Notes under the pieces: model-generated | The model's database searches: none | Told to the model about the DNA's origin: nothing | The model's input: only the letters and a program-made list of their open reading frames with translations | In this document: positions 1 through 5,134 of the stretch, piece by piece | Position numbering within the stretch: position 1 is the first letter of the stretch | Layout of the letters: each line of letters opens with the position of its first letter | Position numbers and translations under genes: made by a program | Assembly: GCA_020253595.1 (NCBI GenBank) | Contig: JADCBH010000264.1 | Span: 1-5,134 of the forward strand | Length of the DNA: 5,134 nucleotides | DNA from: Brevundimonas sp. | GTDB lineage: Bacteria > Pseudomonadota > Alphaproteobacteria > Caulobacterales > Caulobacteraceae | Direction of reading: 5' to 3'

Positions 1-1284
1 CCAGCCCTGGTTCGAAAGCCCCGTCTCGGCCGCCCGCTGGTAGTCGATCAGGCCATCGCCGTTACTGTCGCCCCAGTCGCGCATCCACTCGGTCGCGGCG
101 ATCAGGTTGGGCCACAACCGGCGGATCAGCTCCAGGTCCCCGGTCCGCCGGGCATAGGCTCCGGCCAGCGCCACGAACAGGCAGGTCGTGTCGACCCCGC
201 CGTAGTAGAGGCCGAACGGCACCTCGCCGAGCGCGCTCATCTCGCCGCCCCGGGTCTCGTGCATGATCTTGCCGGGCTGGCTGTCCTTGAAGGCGTCGAC
301 CTCGTTGGCCTGACGCGCCGCCAGATAGGTCAGGACCCCCTTGGCCAGCGACGGGTCCAGCCACAGCATCTGCCAGGCCGTGATGATCCCGTCCCGCCCG
401 AACGGCGTCGAGAACCAGGGCGTCCCCGCATAGGGATAGGGACCCGTAGGCAGGTCGGTGGTCAGAAGCGCGATATCCGCCCGCGACTGGTCCAGCCACG
501 CGTTGAAACGCGGGCTCCTCGGCCCCCGCACCGAGGCACCCCGACGCCTGCGCCGCCGCATCGCCAGCCGCGCGGCCACGGCATTCTCGCGCCAGCGCCG
601 GGCGTCCGGAGCGACGCAGAGGTCGGGTCCGCACTCGATGTAGAGGTCCAGCTCCTTGCCCATCGGCAGGCTGAACATGAACTCGGCCCGCGATGCCGTC
701 AGCCGCGCGGGAGGCTCCGAAAAGGACAGGCAACTGGTGCGGACCAGGTCGTCCAGGCCCGTGTAGATGAAGGTGACGGCGCGCCCGTCATGGGTCGATG
801 GAGCCAGGGTTCCGCGTCTCTCGCGCAGCGTCCCGCGCACCTGGAAGATGTCAGCGAAATCGGCGGCGAAGTCGAAGGCGAGCGGCAGGAGGACGTCCTC
901 CACCCCGTGGTTGACCATTCGCACCCGCTCGAACATGCGCCGGTCCCAGACGAAGCGACGCCGTTCGATGTGCAACACCCCCGCCGGGGCCGAGCGCCCG
1001 CCCATCGGGGGCAAGGGTCGGTTGGTCGTATGGGCCGTGAAGAAGACGTTGTCCCGCGACACGCCGGAGCTCAGCCGCGACGGCCGTGCCAGTCCGGCCG
1101 TCATGACGAGGCGGGACAGAATGCGGGTGTCCTGATGGAACAAGCCGTCGGCCCCGTCCTTCAGGTCCCCCCACGCGTCGGCCACCAGAAAGGTATCGGC
1201 GTCCTTCAGGGCCTGAAGCGTGTCGAGACCCCCGGTCTCGCTGGCCTCCGCCGCCGTGGTCTGAACCGAATAGCCGTCGTCCAT
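1..1284 (-). CDS. Amylo-alpha-1,6-glucosidase / glycogen debranching-type enzyme, N-terminal 428 residues (3' end off the window)
   Basis: The reading frame is open from an ATG at 1284 to the left edge with no stop. Residues about 20-235 match the N-terminal beta-rich domain of bacterial glycogen-debranching enzymes (GDE_N_bis type), with the early motif GLFHQDTRILSR at 47-58. The catalytic (alpha/alpha)6 domain begins near 260 and shows PWFSTPFGRDGIITAW (289-304), PGKIMHETRGGEM (337-349, candidate acidic residue E343), YYGGVDTTCLFV (360-371) and DSNGDGLIDY (406-415, resembling a calcium loop). Family members are usually about 700 residues, so roughly 300 C-terminal residues are missing here. 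The family hydrolyses alpha-1,6 branch glucose in glycogen-like glucans; the true substrate is not shown by the sequence. The start is the only candidate: the frame closes upstream at a TAG (1330-1332) with no other start, and a weak GAGG lies just upstream. A run of six arginines (243-248) sits in the inter-domain linker. It follows the GT4 gene by 89 bases on the same strand. Confidence 0.88.
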   Translation of the reverse strand, partial: MDDGYSVQTTAAEASETGGLDTLQALKDADTFLVADAWGDLKDGADGLFHQDTRILSRLVMTAGLARPSRLSSGVSRDNVFFTAHTTNRPLPPMGGRSAPAGVLHIERRRFVWDRRMFERVRMVNHGVEDVLLPLAFDFAADFADIFQVRGTLRERRGTLAPSTHDGRAVTFIYTGLDDLVRTSCLSFSEPPARLTASRAEFMFSLPMGKELDLYIECGPDLCVAPDARRWRENAVAARLAMRRRRRRGASVRGPRSPRFNAWLDQSRADIALLTTDLPTGPYPYAGTPWFSTPFGRDGIITAWQMLWLDPSLAKGVLTYLAARQANEVDAFKDSQPGKIMHETRGGEMSALGEVPFGLYYGGVDTTCLFVALAGAYARRTGDLELIRRLWPNLIAATEWMRDWGDSNGDGLIDYQRAAETGLSNQGW

Positions 1285-1373
1285 GAAGCCTCGCCGAGGT
1301 GATCCCGCAGAGCTTGGGAGCCATGCAGTCTAGCTGTCCAATGCGAGGTGAAATGGCCCCGGCGAAGTTTGGT

Positions 1374-2480
1374 TCAGGCGGATGCAGCGAAGCTGCGATC
1401 TTCGCGCAGCGCCACGACGACGTCGCTCAGTACAGGCTCGGCGAACGGACGTCTGGCCAGCAGGTCACCGTAGACGTCGAGATAGCGCCGGGCCATCGCT
1501 GTGGCCGAGAAACGCAACTCGAACCGAGCCCGGATTGCCTCGCGGTCCAGCAAGGGCGCTAGGTCGGCGGCCGAGATAGCCTGCTCCATGGTGTCGACCA
1601 GGAAGCCCGTCGCCCCGTCCTCGATGATCTCGGGCGTCGAGCCGCACCGGAAGGCCACGACGGGCGTGCCGCAGGCCATCGCCTCGATCATCACCAGGCC
1701 AAACGGCTCGGGCCAGTCAATAGGGAAGAGCAAAGCGTCCGCGCCGCCCAGAAAGTCTGACTTCTGGTGGTCGCCGATCTCGCCGATGAACTCGATAAGT
1801 GGATTGGCGTCGATCTGCGGCTTGATGCGGGTCTCGTAGTAGATCTTGTCCGCCGCATCGACCTTGGCCGCCATCTTCAGCTTTTTGCCGAGCCGGGTCG
1901 CGATCTCGATCGCGCGGTCCGGACGCTTCTCCGGCGATATGCGGCCGAGGAAGGCCAGATGGCCTTCTGACTTAGGCGAAAACCGATACTGCTCCGCCGG
2001 CATGCCGTGATGCACGGTGGCCTTCCAGTTGGCGAAGGCCAGGGGCCGACGCTGATGGTCCGAGATGGAGACAAGCCCGAACTTAGGCCAGCGCTCGTAA
2101 ATCTCGGGCAGGTCCTTCATGTCGAGGCGGCCGTGCAAGGTCGTGACCGTCTTGTCCGCATGCCGTTCGAAGAAGGGGAAGTGGATCATGTCGGTGTGGA
2201 AATGGATCACATCGAACGCGTCGGCGCGGGCCAGAACCTCGGACAGCATCGTCATGTGGGCGGCAAGATCGGACTTGAGCAAGGCCGGGTCCAGCCGGAT
2301 GGCCTGATCGCGCACGGGGATCAGTCGGGCCTTGGTCTGGGCCTCGGCGGAGGCGAACAGGGTCACGTCATGGCCGAGGTCAACCAGCGCGTCAGTCAGA
2401 TGAGCGACGACGCGCTCAGTGCCGCCATAAAGCTTGGGGGGCACGGCTTCGTACAGCGGCGTGACCTGGGCGATCTTCAT
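1374..2480 (-). CDS. Glycosyltransferase family 4 (GT-B fold), 368 residues
   Basis: This is a complete retaining GT-B glycosyltransferase that would move a sugar from a nucleotide-sugar donor to an unidentified acceptor in the cytoplasm. The N-terminal acceptor domain starts MKIAQVTPLYEAVPP with the glycine-rich YGGTERV at 18-24. The C-terminal donor domain begins with LGRISPEKRPDRAIEIA (179-194; R180 and K185 are the usual phosphate-contacting residues). The EX7E motif of GT4 enzymes is present as E258 and E266 in EPFGLVMIEAMACGTPVV, followed by STPEIIEDGATGFLV (281-295). There is no signal peptide or membrane segment. An ATG 45 bases further upstream (2525) would add 15 residues, but 2480 is preferred because a GGAG lies 8 bases before it and family members start at MKIAQV. 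The debranching-type gene follows 89 bases downstream, suggesting joint work on a glucan or glucoside. Family is sure; donor, acceptor and product are not known. Confidence 0.93.
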   Translation of the reverse strand: MKIAQVTPLYEAVPPKLYGGTERVVAHLTDALVDLGHDVTLFASAEAQTKARLIPVRDQAIRLDPALLKSDLAAHMTMLSEVLARADAFDVIHFHTDMIHFPFFERHADKTVTTLHGRLDMKDLPEIYERWPKFGLVSISDHQRRPLAFANWKATVHHGMPAEQYRFSPKSEGHLAFLGRISPEKRPDRAIEIATRLGKKLKMAAKVDAADKIYYETRIKPQIDANPLIEFIGEIGDHQKSDFLGGADALLFPIDWPEPFGLVMIEAMACGTPVVAFRCGSTPEIIEDGATGFLVDTMEQAISAADLAPLLDREAIRARFELRFSATAMARRYLDVYGDLLARRPFAEPVLSDVVVALREDRSFAASA

Positions 2481-2488
2481 GGCGTGAA

Positions 2489-2492
2489 CTCC
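2489..2492 (-). promoter_or_regulatory. Ribosome binding site of the GT4 gene
   Basis: GGAG on the minus strand lies 8 bases upstream of the ATG at 2480. It decides the start in favour of 2480 over the upstream in-frame ATG at 2525, which has no comparable site. Confidence 0.6.
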
Positions 2493-2594
2493 GGCGACCC
2501 GCAGCAGCGGGCGCGAAGGCATCAACCAAGAGGCGACCGAAAGGTTCCGCGTCGATCGCGGATTTCTGGCAATGTTTACGGTAGCTTACAGGAG

Positions 2595-2613
2595 ACGGAG
2601 CATACGCTTCCGT
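2595..2613 (-). terminator. Possible weak terminator hairpin directly after ccrM
   Basis: Immediately after the ccrM stop codon, the minus strand can fold as ACGGAAGC-GTAT-GCTCCGT, a 7-bp stem with one bulged base and a 4-base loop. No strong T-run follows (the sequence continues CTCCTGT), so at most this is a weak or Rho-assisted terminator, or a stabilising 3' stem. Read-through into the GT4 gene, whose start is 133 bases beyond the ccrM stop, cannot be excluded. Confidence 0.3.
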
Positions 2614-3693
2614 TCACTGCATCCCGGCGCGGACCTCGGCCCGCAATGTATCGATAGGGCGCAGACCCGCGTCCGAGCGGAAACGCCAGTAGGTCCATCC
2701 GTTGCAGGCCGGGGCGTTCTCCAGCAGGGCACCCAGCTTGTGGATCGAGCCGCTCAGCGATCCGGACACCAGCGACCCGTCGGCCCGCACGCGCGCCTCG
2801 CGCTCGCCCTTGGGGCAATACAGCACGTCGCCGGGCGACAGCAGCCCGGCCTCGACCAGGGCCCCGAACGGCACCTTGGGCTCGGACTTCTTGGAGCCCA
2901 TGACCATCAGGTCCTCGGGCGCTGCGGGGCGCACCGCCTTGATGCGCTTCTCGGCGACCTTGGCGTACTCGGGATCGCGCTCGATGCCGATCCAGTGGCG
3001 CCCCAGCCGCTTGGCCGCCGCGCCGGTCGTCCCAGTGCCGAAGAACGGGTCCAGCACCACGTCGCCGGGCCGTGTCGCCGCCAGCAGCACGCGGTGCAGC
3101 AGGGCCTCGGGCTTCTGGGTCGGGTGCGCCTTCTTGCCGTCCTCGCCCTTGATCCGCTCCTCACCGGTGCACAGCGCCAGCGTCCAGTCCGAGCGCATCT
3201 GGGTGTCTTCGTTGAAGGCCTTCAGGGCGTCGTAGTTGAAGGTGTAGCGCTTCTGTTCGCGGCTCTTGGCCGCCCAGATCAGGGTCTCGTGGGCGTTGGT
3301 GAAGCGCGTCCCCTTGAAGTTCGGCATGGGGTTGGACTTGCGCCAGATGATGTCGTTCAGGACCCAGTAGCCCAGGTCCTGGATGGCCGCGCCCAGGCGG
3401 AAGACGTTGTGATAGCTGCCGATCACCCAGATCGAGCCCTCGTCCTTCAGCACCCGGCGGCACTCGGCCAGCCACTCGCGGCAGAAGGCGTCGTAGGCGG
3501 CGAAGCTGGAGAACTTGTCCCAGTCGTCATCGACGGCGTCCACGCGGCTGTTGTCTGGCCGCAGCAGGTCGCCGCCCAGCTGGAGGTTATAGGGCGGATC
3601 GGCGAAGACGATGTCGACGGACTTGTCGGGCAGGGAGCGCAACACCTCGATGCAGTCGCCGATGTGCAGGATGTCGGTCTTGAGATCGGTCAC
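2614..3693 (-). CDS. ccrM: Cell-cycle-regulated DNA adenine methyltransferase CcrM (GANTC-specific), 359 residues
   Basis: CcrM transfers a methyl group from S-adenosylmethionine to the N6 of adenine in GANTC, restoring full methylation after replication in Alphaproteobacteria. The motif order is that of beta-class N6 methyltransferases: catalytic DPPY at 32-35 in the N-terminal half, then HPTQKP (190-195), and the SAM-binding DPFFGTGTTG at 215-224. The C-terminal region (about 262-359) is the domain specific to CcrM, with MGSKKSEPKVPFG (265-277), SGSIHKLG (314-321) and ACNGWTYW (329-336); residues in this tail contact DNA in the Caulobacter enzyme. The length fits Caulobacter CcrM (358 residues, from memory). 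The start is taken as GTG at 3693: the next upstream ATG (3834) lies inside an intergenic palindromic repeat and would add 47 residues of repeat-derived, low-complexity sequence absent from the family. No strong Shine-Dalgarno precedes the GTG. A CtrA-like half-site and two GANTC sites lie upstream. murC is divergent on the other side of the repeat. Confidence 0.97.
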   Translation of the reverse strand: MTDLKTDILHIGDCIEVLRSLPDKSVDIVFADPPYNLQLGGDLLRPDNSRVDAVDDDWDKFSSFAAYDAFCREWLAECRRVLKDEGSIWVIGSYHNVFRLGAAIQDLGYWVLNDIIWRKSNPMPNFKGTRFTNAHETLIWAAKSREQKRYTFNYDALKAFNEDTQMRSDWTLALCTGEERIKGEDGKKAHPTQKPEALLHRVLLAATRPGDVVLDPFFGTGTTGAAAKRLGRHWIGIERDPEYAKVAEKRIKAVRPAAPEDLMVMGSKKSEPKVPFGALVEAGLLSPGDVLYCPKGEREARVRADGSLVSGSLSGSIHKLGALLENAPACNGWTYWRFRSDAGLRPIDTLRAEVRAGMQ

Positions 3694-3727
3694 GAAGGCG
3701 GCCCGCTTAAGCTGAAGCCCGCACGGT

Positions 3728-3732
3728 GAATC
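3728..3732. promoter_or_regulatory. GANTC methylation site (GAATC) in the ccrM upstream region
   Basis: GAATC (GATTC on the other strand) lies 35 bases upstream of the ccrM GTG. It is the recognition sequence of the enzyme encoded next to it. In Caulobacter, methylation of GANTC sites near ccrM is reported to tune its transcription; the same autoregulation here is inference. Confidence 0.65.
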
Positions 3733-3735
3733 CTT

Positions 3736-3743
3736 GTGGTTAA
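3736..3743 (-). promoter_or_regulatory. Candidate CtrA half-site in the ccrM promoter
   Basis: The minus strand reads TTAACCAC, one base off the CtrA half-site TTAACCAT and sharing the TTAACC core of CtrA-activated promoters. It is 43-50 bases upstream of the ccrM start. If it overlaps the -35 region, transcription would begin close to the GTG, giving a short leader. A second TTAA at 3707-3710 sits in the palindrome GCTTAAGC, but the two TTAA are 29 bases apart, so this is not the full TTAA-N7-TTAA box. ccrM is a known direct CtrA target in Caulobacter; binding here is inferred. Confidence 0.5.
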
Positions 3744-3752
3744 GGCGGCGTT

Positions 3753-3757
3753 GATTC
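3753..3757. promoter_or_regulatory. Second GANTC methylation site (GATTC) upstream of ccrM
   Basis: GATTC starts 25 bases from the first GANTC site, on the far side of the TTAACC half-site, so the two sites bracket the putative CtrA contact. It also lies between ccrM and the inverted repeat and could influence the divergent murC. Confidence 0.6.
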
Positions 3758-3763
3758 CGGTTT

Positions 3764-3916
3764 CTCCTCCCCGTCGGCCGCTTGGCCGATGGGGAGGAGG
3801 ACCGCGAAGCGGTGGAGGGGTTCTCGACGCGCAAGGGGCGACGACCGGGATAACCCCTCCGTCACTGCGCTTCGCTTCGTGCCACCTCCCCATCCGCAAA
3901 GGGGCGGACGGGGAGG
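3764..3916. repeat. Composite intergenic inverted repeat: two homologous palindromic units facing each other
   Basis: Left unit, 3764-3822: hairpin CTCCTCCCCGTCGGCC / GGCCGATGGGGAGGAG (loop GCTT, 3764-3799, one G-T mismatch), then ACCGC-GAA-GCGGT (3801-3813), then GGAGGGGTT. Right unit, 3852-3916, is the same layout reversed: AACCCCTCC, a degenerate GCGCTTCGCTTCGTGC segment, then hairpin CCTCCCCATCCGC / GCGGACGGGGAGG (3885-3916, loop AAAGGG, one mismatch). The outer GGGGAGG cores and the inner AACCCCTCC / GGAGGGGTT arms match between units, so the whole block could also fold as one large cruciform around an approximately 29-base centre (3823-3851). This looks like the short palindromic (REP/MITE-like) elements scattered between genes in Caulobacterales and related genomes. 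It encodes nothing, but is open in several frames and produces false N-terminal extensions for ccrM and murC. Confidence 0.8.
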
Positions 3917-3950
3917 AGACAGTGAGATCAAGCCTCGCTATGACGCCGCG

Positions 3951-5121
3951 ATGATCGCGCGCCTTCGCCCCGTCCCCTTCGACCTCGGTCCCGTCCACTT
4001 CGTCGGCATCGGCGGCATTGGCATGAGCGGTATTGCCGAGATCATGCTCAAGATCGGCTATTCGGTTCAGGGCTCTGACGCCAAGGCGTCCGCCAACACC
4101 GAGCGACTGGCGGCGCTGGGCGCGAAGATCTTCATCGGTCACGACGCGGCCCATGTAGGTGAGGGCGTCTCCGCCGTCGTCTATTCCACGGCGGTCAAGG
4201 CCACGAACCCCGAGATGATGGTGGCGCGTGAGCGCCGCATCCCGCTGGTCCGCAGGGCCGAGATGCTGGCCGAGCTGATGCGGTTGCAGTTCTCGATCGC
4301 GGTCGGGGGCACCCACGGCAAGACGACGACGACGTCCATGGTGGCGGCCCTGCTGGATGCGGCGGGGCTCGATCCCACGGTGGTCAACGGCGGCATCATC
4401 AACGCCTACGGCACCAACGCCAAGGTCGGCGACGGCGACTGGATCGTGGTCGAGGCGGATGAGAGCGACGGCAGCTTCCTGCGCCTGAAGTCAACGGTGG
4501 CCATCGTCACCAATATCGACCCCGAGCATCTGGATCACTACGGCGACTTCGATGCTGTCCGGAAGGCGTTCTGCGACTTCGTCGAGAACATCCCCTTCTA
4601 CGGCTTCGCGGCCGTGTGCCTGGATCATCCGGAGGTCCAGCGACTTGTCGCCTCCATCGATAACCGGCGGATCGTCACCTACGGCATGAACCCGCAAGCG
4701 ATGGTCCGGGCCGACAAGGTCGAGATGGCCCCGGACGGAGCGCGCTTCGACGTGCTGATCCAGGGGCGTGGCCTGGCCGCGCTGGAAGAGCCGATCCGGA
4801 TCGTGGACCTGCACCTGCCGATGGCCGGCTGGCACAATGTCGCCAATGCGCTCGCGGCCATCGCTGTGGCTCGCGAGCTCGATGTGTCCGATGAGGCGAT
4901 CCGGGCGGGACTGGCGAGTTTCGCCGGGGTCAAGCGCCGCTTCACCACGACGGGCGTCGTGAACGGCGTGCGCATCATTGACGACTATGGGCACCACCCG
5001 GTGGAGATCGCCGCCGTGCTGAAGGCCGCGCGTCAGGTCGCCGAGGGTCGCGTCATCGCCGTGGTCCAGCCACACCGGTTCACCCGGCTGCGCGACCTTA
5101 TGGACGAGTTCTCGACCAGCT
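3951..5121 (+). CDS. murC: UDP-N-acetylmuramate--L-alanine ligase MurC, N-terminal 390 residues (truncated by contig end)
   Basis: MurC is the cytoplasmic ATP-dependent ligase that adds L-alanine to UDP-MurNAc, the first amino acid of the peptidoglycan stem peptide. The UDP-binding N-domain has HFVGIGGIGMSG (16-27). The central ATPase domain has the P-loop VGGTHGKTTTTSM (118-130), NGGIINAYGTN (146-156), EADESDGSF (168-176) and NIDPEHLDHYG (188-198). The C-terminal ligand domain has GWHNVANALAA (293-303), GVKRRFTTTG (326-335), DDYGHHPVEI (344-353) and QPHRFTRLRDLM (373-384). Family members are about 470 residues, so about 80 are missing. The apparent TAG at 5121-5123 is not a real stop: its AG belongs to adapter sequence, and the leftover T fits the first base of the Cys codon I recall after this point in Caulobacter MurC. 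ATG 3951 is chosen because the product begins like other MurC proteins; the longer frame from 3789 reads through the repeat. No clear Shine-Dalgarno is visible. murG is not immediately upstream. Confidence 0.96.
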
Positions 5122-5134
5122 AGATCGGAAGAGC
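5122..5134 (+). other. Untrimmed Illumina adapter prefix at the contig end
   Basis: The last 13 bases, AGATCGGAAGAGC, are identical to the shared start of the Illumina TruSeq adapters. They abut a murC frame that is intact up to 5121 and clearly unfinished. This is sequencing-library sequence, not genomic DNA, and it creates the false TAG stop of murC. Confidence 0.93.

Noticed and set aside
1289..1299. Palindrome CCTCGCCGAGG just upstream of the debranching-type gene start
   Set aside because: It overlaps the weak ribosome binding site and could in principle mask it, but only 4 bp can pair around a 3-base loop, too weak to call a regulatory structure.
259..1302. Long plus-strand open frame of 347 codons
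   Set aside because: It is antisense to the debranching-type gene, whose frame carries clear family motifs. The translated product is Arg/Gly/Pro-rich with no recognisable domain, as expected of a high-GC shadow frame.
2546..2562. Hairpin TCCGCG-TCGAT-CGCGGA in the ccrM-GT4 gap
   Set aside because: A perfect 6-bp stem, but without a T-run in the gene direction or a plausible plus-strand gene to terminate; stems of this size are common by chance at this GC content.
2481..2613. Promoter for the GT4 gene
   Set aside because: A TTGCCA on the minus strand in this gap could be a -35 element, but no acceptable -10 follows at the right distance.
2007..2657. Plus-strand open frame of 216 codons
   Set aside because: It is antisense to the N-terminal half of the GT4 gene and runs through the intergenic gap into the end of ccrM; no independent coding signal.
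2572..3729. Long plus-strand open frame of 385 codons
   Set aside because: It is antisense to ccrM over nearly its full length; the product is low-complexity and unlike any family I recognise.
3789..3950. 54-residue N-terminal extension of murC
   Set aside because: It is translated from the palindromic repeat, is Arg/Gly/Pro-rich, and has no counterpart in MurC proteins, which begin near the residue encoded at 3951.

Overview
The window is high-GC DNA (roughly two-thirds G+C by eye) from an alphaproteobacterium, almost certainly Caulobacteraceae (Brevundimonas/Caulobacter type). The strongest evidence is a full-length CcrM-type GANTC DNA adenine methyltransferase and a MurC that both resemble their Caulobacter counterparts closely, as I remember those sequences. 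The right edge is a contig end: the last 13 bases are the common Illumina adapter prefix, not genome.

Layout. Three genes lie on the minus strand and one on the plus strand. Positions 1-1284 (-) hold the first 428 residues of an amylo-alpha-1,6-glucosidase / glycogen-debranching-type enzyme that runs off the left edge. Positions 1374-2480 (-) hold a complete GT4 glycosyltransferase. Positions 2614-3693 (-) hold ccrM with a GTG start. Positions 3951-5121 (+) hold murC, which is cut by the contig end; its apparent TAG stop is made partly of adapter bases.

Between the divergent ccrM and murC genes are two distinct blocks. The first (about 3694-3763) looks like the ccrM control region. It has a CtrA-like half-site (TTAACCAC on the minus strand) flanked by two GANTC sites, and I find no other GANTC in the window. 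The second (3764-3916) is a composite inverted repeat made of two homologous hairpin units facing each other, like the intergenic palindromic repeats of Caulobacterales genomes. Reading through this repeat gives false N-terminal extensions to both ccrM and murC.

How the genes relate. CcrM remethylates GANTC sites late in the cell cycle and MurC adds L-Ala to UDP-MurNAc in peptidoglycan synthesis; both serve growth and division but are not in one operon. The glycosyltransferase and debranching enzyme are co-oriented, 89 bases apart, and probably form a small carbohydrate unit downstream of ccrM. No wholly new system is evident. The points most worth a second look are the adapter-made stop codon, the GANTC/CtrA arrangement, the composite repeat, and the placement of murC next to ccrM instead of murG.
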